Shown: positions 43,561 through 51,305 of the stretch, in pieces
Layout of the letters: each line of letters starts with the position of its first letter
Numbering within the stretch: the stretch's first letter is position 1
Assembly (NCBI RefSeq): GCF_030654605.1
Contig: NZ_JAURXB010000158.1
Span: forward strand, 1-62,649
Direction of reading: 5' to 3'
DNA: 62,649 nucleotides
Origin: Bradyrhizobium sp.
GTDB lineage: Bacteria; Pseudomonadota; Alphaproteobacteria; Rhizobiales; Xanthobacteraceae
Translations under genes and position numbers: made by a program
The notes under the pieces: generated by a model
The model's input: the letters and a program-made list of their open reading frames with translations, nothing else
Database searches by the model: none
Told to the model about the DNA's origin: nothing

Positions 43561-43583
43561 GCAGCAAGCGCCTTGCCAAATCC

Positions 43584-44615
43584 CTAGCGCGCCACCACCA
43601 GGCCCTTGCTGGTCACGACCACCCAGCGGCCGTCCTGCTTGCGGATGGCGTCGACGCGGCCGAGGCCCGGGACGGGATCGCCGGCATAGACTTCATAGAT
43701 TCCCTGGCGTCCCTCGATCAGCGCACCGCCATGGGCGACCTCGCGCAGCACCCAGCCCTCGACCGTCGGCAGCCGCGCCATTTCGGGTTTTGGTGCAGGC
43801 AGTGGAACCGGTGCGGTGACCGCCGCCGTTGCCGGAGGCGAGATCGAACCGGTGACATCCTTCGCCGCCGCAGCAGCAGCCGCGACCGGCACGGGCGCTG
43901 CCTGTGCGGCCTTGAGCTTCTCGACGGCTTCGCTCAGCCTGGCGAGTTTGGCGGCGGGCTCGGCTTGCGCCTTCTCGATCTTGTCGAGACGGTCGCTGGC
44001 CTTGTTGTCCCTGACGATACCGACCTTGGAGGTTTGCTCGACGCTGGCCTTCAGCGCCAGGATGTCGGCGTCGATCCGGGCCACGGAGGCTTCGAGAACG
44101 AGATTGTTCGATGTGGCCGAGGCTCCGCCGGCAAAATGCATCACGCCCGCGGTCGCCAGGGCGCCGCCGAGCGCGCCCGTTATCGCCGCCAGCGCCACCA
44201 CGGCCGCCAGCGCGGACAACCGCCGCTTGCCGAACATGCCCTGCGCCTGCTCGGATTCCACGTCCGGCTCGACACCCTGGTGGTCCCAGCCGCGGTCGCC
44301 GGACGACATGATCAGGATCTTGCCCGGCGCGCGCGGCGCGTCGGCCCTGGCGGCATCGGCCGCTTCAGCTTTGGGGGCGTCAACCCTGGGAGCGTCAACC
44401 TTGGTTGCGTCCGCCTTGATTGCGTCCTTGGGAGCATCCTTGGGAGCGTCGCCCTGTGCAGGGGCCAGATCGGGAGATTCGACCTCGGCCACGGTTTTCG
44501 GGGCTTCCTGTGCCGACACCGGCTGGCTTGCCGCGCCGGATGAGTTGGAAACGGCCGGCCCGGCGCTGACGGATCCGGATTCGCTGCTGGTCGGCTCGGC
44601 CTGCTGTTCGCTCAC
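43584..44615 (-). CDS. Single-pass membrane protein with Pro/Ala-rich N-terminus
   Basis: 343 residues. Residues 1-100 are low complexity, with a short DAPK/DAPR-type repeat (about 55-98). A transmembrane helix lies near residues 133-155 (ALAAVVALAAITGALGGAL), then a short coiled coil (about 165-225), an Ala/Pro linker, and a compact C-terminal domain (LPTVEGWVLREVAHGGALIEGRQGIYEVYAGDPVPGLG) typical of a conserved rhizobial protein of unknown function. The C-terminal domain would be periplasmic if the N-terminus is inside. It diverges from the GST gene. Confidence 0.7.
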   Translation of the reverse strand: MSEQQAEPTSSESGSVSAGPAVSNSSGAASQPVSAQEAPKTVAEVESPDLAPAQGDAPKDAPKDAIKADATKVDAPRVDAPKAEAADAARADAPRAPGKILIMSSGDRGWDHQGVEPDVESEQAQGMFGKRRLSALAAVVALAAITGALGGALATAGVMHFAGGASATSNNLVLEASVARIDADILALKASVEQTSKVGIVRDNKASDRLDKIEKAQAEPAAKLARLSEAVEKLKAAQAAPVPVAAAAAAAKDVTGSISPPATAAVTAPVPLPAPKPEMARLPTVEGWVLREVAHGGALIEGRQGIYEVYAGDPVPGLGRVDAIRKQDGRWVVVTSKGLVVAR

Positions 44616-44813
44616 GTTCGAATTCTCCAGTAAAGGTTCACCATTTGGTAACTTTCATTCGTTGCGAAATCGTTACCCGGCGGAGCCCTTACCAAAATTT
44701 TAGCAACTCGCTCCGGCCGGTTCTTGACGCCGCTCGCGGATACCGGCCGGTTTGACAAATGCCCCGGCGGCCTGCTCAAAAGCGGTAACAAGGCCGCAAT
44801 GGGGGAAACAACT

Positions 44814-45425
44814 ATGAAACTCTACGACTCGATCGGACCGAACCCGCACATCGTCCGCATGTTCATGGCGGAAAAGGGCATCGACATACCCCGGCAGACC
44901 GTCGACCTGCGCAAGGGTGAAAATCGCGAAGCCGAGCATCTGAAGCGCAACCCGCACGGCCAGATGCCGACGCTCGAGCTCGACGACGGCAGCTATCTGT
45001 CGGAGATCACCGCGATCTGCGAATACCTCGAAGAGAAGCATCCCGCGCCCGCGCTGATCGGCTCGACGCCGGAAGAGCGCGCCGAGTGCCGGATGTGGAC
45101 CCGCCGCGTCGACCTCAACATTTGCGAGCCGCTCGCCAACGGCTATCGTTTCGGCGAGGCGCTGAAATTTTTCGAGAAGCGGATTCCCGTCGTGCCGGAA
45201 GCCTCCCCCGGCCTCAAGATGATCGCGCAAGACCGCCTGAAATGGCTCGACGGGCAGATCGCCGGCAAGGACTATTTGTGCGGCAAGCGTTTTACCCTCG
45301 CCGACATCCTGCTCTACGGCTGGCTCAACTTCGGCAACCAGGTCGGCCAGCCGCTCGATACCACCAACGCCAACATCGCGGCATGGTTCGCGCGGGTCGG
45401 TGAACGGCCTTCGGCGAAGGCGTAG
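44814..45425 (+). CDS. Glutathione S-transferase family protein
   Basis: 203 residues from the ATG at 44814, which follows a GGGGGA ribosome site. The N-terminal domain begins MKLYDSIGPNPHIVRMFMAEKG, with NPHGQMPTLEL giving the cis-Pro turn and YLSEITAICEYLE binding the glutathione carboxylate. The C-terminal domain has FTLADILLYGW. Ser/Asn at the active-site start fits bacterial Beta/Theta-like classes. A TTGACA sits at 44752-44757, but its -10 match is weak. Confidence 0.85.
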   Translation: MKLYDSIGPNPHIVRMFMAEKGIDIPRQTVDLRKGENREAEHLKRNPHGQMPTLELDDGSYLSEITAICEYLEEKHPAPALIGSTPEERAECRMWTRRVDLNICEPLANGYRFGEALKFFEKRIPVVPEASPGLKMIAQDRLKWLDGQIAGKDYLCGKRFTLADILLYGWLNFGNQVGQPLDTTNANIAAWFARVGERPSAKA

Positions 45426-45479
45426 GCGTAGGACTTCTGGCTTTGGGAATGACGTGCATCTCTCGCACCGAATCCGCTG

Positions 45480-45582
45480 TCATCGCCCGGCGCAGACCGG
45501 GCGACCCAGTATTCCAGAGACGGCAGCACAAGCACCGAGAAGCCGCGGCGTACTGGATCGCCCGGTCTGCGCCGGGCGACGA
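45480..45582. repeat. 32-bp inverted repeat element
   Basis: Arms at 45480-45511 and 45551-45582 match as reverse complements at 30 of 32 positions, with core CGCCCGGCGCAGACCGGGCG. A scrap of the CGTCATTGCGAG family follows at 45611-45626. Two repeat families thus abut here, between convergent genes. Confidence 0.8.
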
Positions 45583-45642
45583 CAGTGTTGGTTGTGTTGA
45601 TCACCGTCCGTTCGCTCGCAATGACGTTGAGAGAGCGAATAT

Positions 45643-46140
45643 CTACATCACCACCGGCGCATCCGGCAGTTCGTTCTTGCCGCCACCCTGTCTCGGAAAA
45701 TGCGCAGCCAGCAGCCGCGACACCGCGTCGATGCCCCTGATCGCGCCGCGCGCGAAATCCCCCGCCCGGAACTCGGTCTCCATCGCCTTGCAGATTTCTT
45801 CCCAGCCGGCGGCGCCGACTTTTGCGTCGATGCCGCGGTCGGCGACGATCTCGACGTCGCGGTCGGCCAGCAGCAGGTAGATCAGCACGCCGTTATTGTC
45901 GGCGGTGTCCCAGATCCGCAGTTGCGAGAACACATCCAGCGCGCGCTCGCGCGCCGGCTGGTCGCGGAACAGCGGCGCGCCGTCGAGCGCGCCTTCCACC
46001 ACGAAGCGGAGCTGGCCGGAATGCGTCGCCTCGCCCGCCTTGATGGCGCGTTCGATCACCGCCATCACGTCAGGCGGAAAAATCCGCCGGACCCGCCAGC
46101 GATGGGCGATGAGATGCCTGCCGATGCGTTTGATGCCCAT
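45643..46140 (-). CDS. TPM-domain protein (short, soluble)
   Basis: 165 residues. The TPM_phosphatase domain (TLP18.3/Psb32/MOLO-1 type) is recognisable from WDTADNNGVLIYLLLADRDVEIVADRGI and WEEICKAMETEFRAGDFARGAI. No signal peptide is seen, unlike the neighbouring TPM protein. It is the last gene of a leftward lemA-TPM-TPM operon, with 15 bases between it and the preceding gene. The role of these domains in bacteria is poorly known, perhaps membrane-protein quality control. Confidence 0.8.
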   Translation of the reverse strand: MGIKRIGRHLIAHRWRVRRIFPPDVMAVIERAIKAGEATHSGQLRFVVEGALDGAPLFRDQPARERALDVFSQLRIWDTADNNGVLIYLLLADRDVEIVADRGIDAKVGAAGWEEICKAMETEFRAGDFARGAIRGIDAVSRLLAAHFPRQGGGKNELPDAPVVM

Positions 46141-46155
46141 TACCGGCTCCAGATT

Positions 46156-47013
46156 CTACCAGCTTCCAGACGCGCCGCCGCCGCCGAAACTGCCGCCACC
46201 GCCGCTGCTGCTCGAACTGCCCGAACTGCTGCCCCCCGACCAGGAGCCAGCGCCGCCGCCTCGTCCGCCACCGGTCGAGACCATGTCGCTGAACATGGCG
46301 AAGATGAAGGCGGCGATCCCGACAATGACCGAGGCGACAATGGAGCCGACGAACAGCCATGCCACGAATCCGATAAGGCCGCCGGTCGCAACCGAGCCGA
46401 CCAGACGACCCAGCGTGGTCCGCAGCAGACCGCTGATGAGGAATGCCGCGACGAGGACAAAGGGATTGAAGGGATCGATATAGTTCTCGAGACCCGTGCC
46501 ACGCCAGTGCTCCGGCTCCGGCGCCGGCAGCTTTTCGCCGTCGATCACCCGGATCATGCGGTCGACGCCCGCGGAAATGCCGCCGGCGAAATCGCCGGAC
46601 TTGAATTTCGGGGTGATGTCTTCGTCGATGATGCGCCTGGCGGTGGCGTCGGTGAGCGCGCCCTCGAGGCCGTAGCCGACCTCGATGCGAAGCCGCCGGT
46701 CGTTCTTGGCGACGACCAGCAGCGCGCCGTCGTCGATTTTCTTGCGGCCGATCTTCCAGGCCTCCGCGACCCGGATCGAGAACTGCTCGATGGATTCCTG
46801 ATCGGTGGTCGGCACGATCAGGACCGCGATCTGGCTACCCTTGCGTGTCTGCAGATCCTTCAGCGTCTGCGTCAGTGCGGCGACGTCGCCGCTGGACAAC
46901 GTCCCGGTCTGATCGACCACGCGTCCCGACAGCGGCGGCACCGCGACGTCGGCCGCGGCTGCGCAGGAAAAGCACAGCAGCAGCGCAAGGAAGGCGGCTC
47001 TTGCAGCGTTCAT
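46156..47013 (-). CDS. Exported TPM-domain membrane protein (YgcG-like)
   Basis: 285 residues. A signal peptide (ALLLCFSCAAAADVAV) precedes a TPM domain (about 25-155; VVDQTGTLSSGDVAALTQTL, RKIDDGALLVVAKNDRRLRIEVGYGLEG). Then come two or three hydrophobic helices and a Gly/Ser-rich tail (GGGRGGGAGSWSGG). The layout matches YgcG-like proteins. The tail looks flexible and is probably cytosolic or periplasmic depending on helix count. It lies in the same transcript as lemA upstream. Confidence 0.85.
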   Translation of the reverse strand: MNAARAAFLALLLCFSCAAAADVAVPPLSGRVVDQTGTLSSGDVAALTQTLKDLQTRKGSQIAVLIVPTTDQESIEQFSIRVAEAWKIGRKKIDDGALLVVAKNDRRLRIEVGYGLEGALTDATARRIIDEDITPKFKSGDFAGGISAGVDRMIRVIDGEKLPAPEPEHWRGTGLENYIDPFNPFVLVAAFLISGLLRTTLGRLVGSVATGGLIGFVAWLFVGSIVASVIVGIAAFIFAMFSDMVSTGGGRGGGAGSWSGGSSSGSSSSSGGGGSFGGGGASGSW

Positions 47014-47062
47014 CGCAGGCAGGCCCTTGATGGTCGCATCACCTGTCAGGTTACTTGGCAGG

Positions 47063-47680
47063 TTACTTGGCAGGTGCCGCCGGCGCCGGCGCCGGATTGA
47101 AATCCACCTTCGGCGCGGTCGAGATCGCCTTCTCGTTCTCGACGGTGAAGTTCGGCTTCTCCTTGTAGCCGAACACCATCGCGGTCAGATTGTTCGGGAA
47201 GGTGCGGATGCCGACATTGTACTCCTGCACCGCCTTGATGTAGCGGTTGCGCGCCACCGCGATGCGGTTCTCGGTGCCTTCGAGCTGCGACATCAGGTCC
47301 TTGAACAGCGCGTCGGATTTGAGCTGCGGGTAGTTCTCGGTCACGACCAGCAGTCGCGACAGCGCGCTGGAGAGTTCACCCTGGGCTGCGGTGAATTTCT
47401 GGAACGCGGCGGGGTCGTTGAGCACCTCGGGCGTGGCCTGGATGCTGCCGACCTTGGCGCGGGCGTTGGTGACGCCGAGCAGCACGTCCTTTTCCTGCTG
47501 CGCGAAGCCTTTCACCGAATTGACCAGATTGGGCACGAGGTCGGCGCGGCGCTGATACTGGTTGACGACCTCCGACCAGCCGGCCTTGACCTGCTCGTCG
47601 GTGGTCTGGATCGCATTATAGCCGCAATTGGTGAGGCTCAGCGTCGCCAGTGCCGCCAGCACGGTCCATAATCTGCGCAT
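47063..47680 (-). CDS. lemA: LemA family protein
   Basis: 205 residues from the ATG at 47680. The N-terminus has a lipobox-like LTNC (Cys17), so it may be a lipoprotein, or an N-out membrane protein as in other LemA members. Helical motifs QVKAGWSEVVNQYQRRADLVPNLV and ENRIAVARNRYIKAVQEYN are typical. It heads an operon with two TPM proteins, an association seen in many bacteria. Role unknown. Confidence 0.88.
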   Translation of the reverse strand: MRRLWTVLAALATLSLTNCGYNAIQTTDEQVKAGWSEVVNQYQRRADLVPNLVNSVKGFAQQEKDVLLGVTNARAKVGSIQATPEVLNDPAAFQKFTAAQGELSSALSRLLVVTENYPQLKSDALFKDLMSQLEGTENRIAVARNRYIKAVQEYNVGIRTFPNNLTAMVFGYKEKPNFTVENEKAISTAPKVDFNPAPAPAAPAK

Positions 47681-47737
47681 CGTAATTTCTCCAGTTGGAA
47701 TTTTCCGCAGGGTAGCAGAATCTCTCATGTTCACACA

Positions 47738-47816
47738 GTCATTCCGGGGCGCGCGCCGGCGCGAACCCGGAATCTCGAGATTCCGGGTTCGATGCTTTGC
47801 ATCGCCCCGGAATGAC
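47738..47816. repeat. Dispersed GTCATTCCGGG repeat (third copy)
   Basis: It starts GTCATTCCGGGG and ends CCCCGGAATGAC, with an inner palindrome around CTCGAG. Its right half matches 18240-18287 except for one base (TTTGC versus TTCGC). It lies between divergent genes. Confidence 0.75.
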
Positions 47817-47898
47817 CGGAACGGCGAGATGCCCCTTGCCTATCATTTGCCTAAACAGGCAACATGGCCGGATAATAATAAAAGGGATCGGGAAGGCC

Positions 47899-48747
47899 AT
47901 GGAGTACGAGACGATCATCGTGGAACGGCCGGAACCGCGGATCGCGCGGATCGTGATGAACCGGCCCGAGGCGCGCAACGCCCAGAACCTGCAGATGACC
48001 TACGATCTCAACGCCGCGTTCGACGCCGCGGTACAGGACGATGCGGTCAAGGTCATCATCCTGGCGGGCAGCGGGCCGCATTTCTCGGCCGGGCACGATC
48101 TGCGGCCCGGGGCCAAAAACGCCGCCGGGGTGGATTTTCCGCCGGTCGGAAATTGGGGCGGGTTTGCCGAACCCAACGCCCATGGCCGCTTCGCCCGCGA
48201 ACAGGAAATATATCTCCAGATCACCCGGCGCTGGCGCAATCTGGCAAAACCGACGATCGCGGAAGTCCATGGCAAGTGCATCGCCGGCGGGCTGATGCTG
48301 GCCTGGGCCTGTGACCTGATCGTCGCCAGCCAGGACGCCGAGTTCTGCGATCCCGTGGTGACCATGGGCGTCTGCGGCGTCGAATGGTTCGTGCATCCCT
48401 GGGAACTCGGCCCGCGCAAGGCCAAGGAATTGCTGTTCACCGCCGACGTCTGGAGCGCCGACGAAGCGCACCGGCTCGGCATGGTCAATCATGTGGTGCC
48501 GCGGCCGGAGCTGTCCTCCTTCGTGATGAAGCTGGCCGAGCGGATCGCCGCCAAACCGTCGTTCGCACTTAAAATGACAAAGGAGGCGGTCAACCGCTCG
48601 GTCGATGTCATGGGCCAGCCCGCGGCGATCGATCAGGCCTTCGCGCTGCATCAGCTCTGTCACGCGCATAATCTGCAGGAATTCGGCATGGTGGTGGACC
48701 CGGCGGGACTGCATCCCTCGGTCAAAAAAACGGCGGCGGTGAAGTAA
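47899..48747 (+). CDS. Enoyl-CoA hydratase/isomerase family protein
   Basis: 282 residues; the ATG at 47899 follows GGGAAGG. The crotonase fold is shown by NRPEARNAQ, AGSGPHFSAGHDLRPG (first oxyanion-hole segment) and AGGLMLAWACDLIVAS (second). The glutamate in GVCGVEWFVHP is the candidate catalytic residue. It heads a rightward run with two acyl-CoA dehydrogenases, spaced 5 and 16 bases, consistent with a beta-oxidation-type operon for a specific acid. Confidence 0.85.
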   Translation: MEYETIIVERPEPRIARIVMNRPEARNAQNLQMTYDLNAAFDAAVQDDAVKVIILAGSGPHFSAGHDLRPGAKNAAGVDFPPVGNWGGFAEPNAHGRFAREQEIYLQITRRWRNLAKPTIAEVHGKCIAGGLMLAWACDLIVASQDAEFCDPVVTMGVCGVEWFVHPWELGPRKAKELLFTADVWSADEAHRLGMVNHVVPRPELSSFVMKLAERIAAKPSFALKMTKEAVNRSVDVMGQPAAIDQAFALHQLCHAHNLQEFGMVVDPAGLHPSVKKTAAVK

Positions 48748-48752
48748 ATCAG

Positions 48753-49904
48753 ATGGACCTCAACCTCAGCGACGAACAGCGCCTGCTGCGCGAAAGTGTC
48801 GACCGCTTTATCGCGGAAACCTATGATGCCGATCACCGCCGCCGCAGCGCGGGCGATCCGCTGGGCTTCAGCCCGGCGATCTGGAAACAATTCGCCGATC
48901 TCGGCTGGCTGGCGCTGCCGATTGCGGAGGAATATGGCGGCTTGGGTGCGGGCGCGGTCGAGACCGGCATCGTGATGGAGGCCTTTGGGCGCGGGCTGGT
49001 TTCCGAGCCCTATCTGTCGACGGTGGTGATCGGCGCCGGCCTGATCGCCGAATGCGGCAGCGAGGCGCAGAAGCAGGCGATGCTGCCAAAGGTCGCCGAC
49101 GGATCGCTGCGCCTTTCCTTCGCGCATTCGGAGCGAGCCGCGCGCTTCGATCTCGCAAAAGTCGAGACCGCGGCGATGAAGGTGGCCGACGGCTGGCGGC
49201 TCGACGGGCACAAGATCGCCGTGATCGATGGCCATGCGGCGGGGCAGATCATCGTTTCGGCCCGCGTTGCCAGCGACGACGGCACTGCCGGAAAACTGTC
49301 CCTGTTCCTTGTTCCCGCCGGCACGCCCGGCCTCACCTTGCGCGATTACGCGCGGCTCGGCGGCGGCCGGGCCTGCAACCTCGATCTCGCCAATGTGAGC
49401 CTTGCCGCCGACGCCCTGCTCGGCGACGGCAGCGATGCGCTGCCGCAGATCGAGGCCGTGGTCGATCGCGCGCTGGCAGCACTCGGCGCCGAGGCGGTCG
49501 GCATCATGCAGATCATGTTCGACATGACGCTGGAATACACCAAAGTGCGCCAGCAGTTCGGCCGGCCGCTGTCCGCCAACCAGGTCATTCGTCACCGCCT
49601 CGCCGACATGGCGATGCATTGCGACGAGGCGCGGTCGATCGCGCTGCGTGCTGCCGTGATGGCCGATGCCGAACCCGTCGCGCGCGGGCGTGCCGCGTCG
49701 GGCGCCAAGGCCAAAATCGGCAAATCCGCGCGCTTCGTCGCCGAACAGTCGGTGCAGCTGCACGGCGCCATGGGCGTCACCGAAGAGCTCGACATCGGCT
49801 CCTACTTCAAGCGGCTGCTCGCCTTCGACACGCTGTTCGGCGGCAGCGCCCATCATTACCGCCGTCACGCCGCGTTGGGCGGACGAACACCCCCTCACGC
49901 CTGA
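48753..49904 (+). CDS. Acyl-CoA dehydrogenase, small-subunit-type
   Basis: 383 residues. ACAD segments LPIAEEYGGLGAG and KVRQQFGRPLSANQVIRHRLADMA are clear. I see no Glu at either the MCAD or the IVD base position (DIGSYFKRLLAFDTLFGG; VDRALAAL). It resembles the non-catalytic or partner chain of heteromeric enzymes such as PimC/PimD of Rhodopseudomonas palustris. The paired next gene would be the catalytic subunit. Confidence 0.78.
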   Translation: MDLNLSDEQRLLRESVDRFIAETYDADHRRRSAGDPLGFSPAIWKQFADLGWLALPIAEEYGGLGAGAVETGIVMEAFGRGLVSEPYLSTVVIGAGLIAECGSEAQKQAMLPKVADGSLRLSFAHSERAARFDLAKVETAAMKVADGWRLDGHKIAVIDGHAAGQIIVSARVASDDGTAGKLSLFLVPAGTPGLTLRDYARLGGGRACNLDLANVSLAADALLGDGSDALPQIEAVVDRALAALGAEAVGIMQIMFDMTLEYTKVRQQFGRPLSANQVIRHRLADMAMHCDEARSIALRAAVMADAEPVARGRAASGAKAKIGKSARFVAEQSVQLHGAMGVTEELDIGSYFKRLLAFDTLFGGSAHHYRRHAALGGRTPPHA

Positions 49905-49920
49905 GCATCGGAGCGCCAGC

Positions 49921-51117
49921 ATGGACCTCACCTTCAGCGCGGAAGAACGCATCTTCGAGCAGGAAGTCCGCGACTTCATTGCGCAGAATCTCACGCCGGA
50001 AATGAAGCGCGCCACCGCGTTGACGCCATCGGTATTTTCCGATCCCGATATCGGCATGGCCTGGCAGCGCGCGCTGCACAGGAAGGGCTGGGGCGCGCCG
50101 GGCTGGCCGGTGGACGCTGGCGGACCCGACTGGACGCCGGCGCAGCGCTGGATTTTCGAGGCCGAATGCGCCCGCGCCGGCACGCCCAACGTCAACGTGA
50201 TGGGCGTCAAGATGGTCGGCCCCGTCATCATCGGGTTCGGCTCGCCGGAGCAGAAGAATTTTTATCTGCCGCGAATCCTCTCGGGCGAGGATTACTGGTG
50301 CCAGGGCTATTCCGAGCCGGGCTCCGGCTCCGATCTCGCCTCGCTGAAGACCCGCGCGGTGCGCGACGGCGACGACTACGTGATCAACGGCACCAAGATC
50401 TGGACCACCCATGCGCATCACGCCAACCGCATGTTCGCGCTGGTGCGCACCAATGACACCGAGCGCAAGCAGGACGGCATCAGTTTCATCCTGATCGACA
50501 TGAAGAGCCCCGGCATCACGACGCGGCCGATCCTGACCATCGGCGGCGACCACGAGGTCAACCAGGTGTTCTTCGACGACGTTCGCGTCCCCGTCGTCAA
50601 CCGCGTCGGCGAGGAAGGCAAGGGCTGGACCTATGGCAAGTACCTGCTCGAGTTCGAACGCGGCGCCGGCATCGCCTCGGCCAAATTGCGCGACGCGCTG
50701 AAGACCGTTTCGGACCTCGCGGAGTCCGACGCCACCGGCCGCGCCATCGACGATTCCGATATCGCGGTTCGGATGTCCGAGATCGAGGTCGACATCGACA
50801 CGCTCGAGATGACCGAGCTGCGGGTGCTGTCGGCGCTGCAGACCGGGCAGAACCCGGGCGCGGTGTCGTCGCTGCTGAAGCTCAGAGTCAGCGAAATCCG
50901 CCAGGCGGTGACGCGGCTGGGCGTCGAGGTGATCGGCAATGACGGCCTCTACGTCGAGCCGATGCGTCCGCTGTACCGGCTGAACGAGGCGCCGGGAATC
51001 CCGGAAGAAATGCTGCCGATAGTCCCGGAATATCTCAACGGCCGCGCCTACACGATCTTCGGCGGCTCCTCGGAGATCCAGCGCGATATCGTCGCGAAGA
51101 TGGTGCTGGGGCTGTAG
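49921..51117 (+). CDS. Acyl-CoA dehydrogenase, large-subunit-type
   Basis: 398 residues from the ATG at 49921; an in-frame extension into the previous gene is not credible. ACAD motifs QGYSEPGSGSDLASLKT and KIWTTHAHHANRM are intact. The MCAD-type base is Gly (IFGGSSEIQ), but Glu246 in LLEFERGAGIA lies at the IVD-type position. It resembles the PimC-type large subunit of pimeloyl-CoA dehydrogenase. The pair may oxidise a dicarboxylic or cyclic acyl-CoA; this is inferred from the resemblance and pairing. Confidence 0.8.
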   Translation: MDLTFSAEERIFEQEVRDFIAQNLTPEMKRATALTPSVFSDPDIGMAWQRALHRKGWGAPGWPVDAGGPDWTPAQRWIFEAECARAGTPNVNVMGVKMVGPVIIGFGSPEQKNFYLPRILSGEDYWCQGYSEPGSGSDLASLKTRAVRDGDDYVINGTKIWTTHAHHANRMFALVRTNDTERKQDGISFILIDMKSPGITTRPILTIGGDHEVNQVFFDDVRVPVVNRVGEEGKGWTYGKYLLEFERGAGIASAKLRDALKTVSDLAESDATGRAIDDSDIAVRMSEIEVDIDTLEMTELRVLSALQTGQNPGAVSSLLKLRVSEIRQAVTRLGVEVIGNDGLYVEPMRPLYRLNEAPGIPEEMLPIVPEYLNGRAYTIFGGSSEIQRDIVAKMVLGL

Positions 51118-51126
51118 TTCTCGCTT

Positions 51127-51300
51127 ACCCTCCCCTGGAGGGGGAGGGTCGGCTCGCATCGAAGATGCGAGACGGGGTGGGGTGAAGGTCCCACCACTCG
51201 CGCACCGCCCGAAACGAAAGACTGTCACCCCACCCCGCCGCGCTTCGGACGATGCTGCGCATCGCCGAGGCGCGTCGACCCTCCCCCTTCAGGGGAGGGT
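51127..51300. repeat. Dispersed palindromic repeat with 25-bp arms
   Basis: Arms at 51127-51151 and 51276-51300 pair with one mismatch; ends ACCCTCCCCTG / CAGGGGAGGGT. It fills most of the gap between convergent genes and may act as a terminator for both. Confidence 0.8.
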
Positions 51301-51305
51301 GAAGA

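Noticed and set aside
44752..44780. Sigma-70 promoter for the GST gene at 44814
   Set aside because: TTGACA is perfect, but the -10 position reads CTCAAA; too weak to list as a feature.
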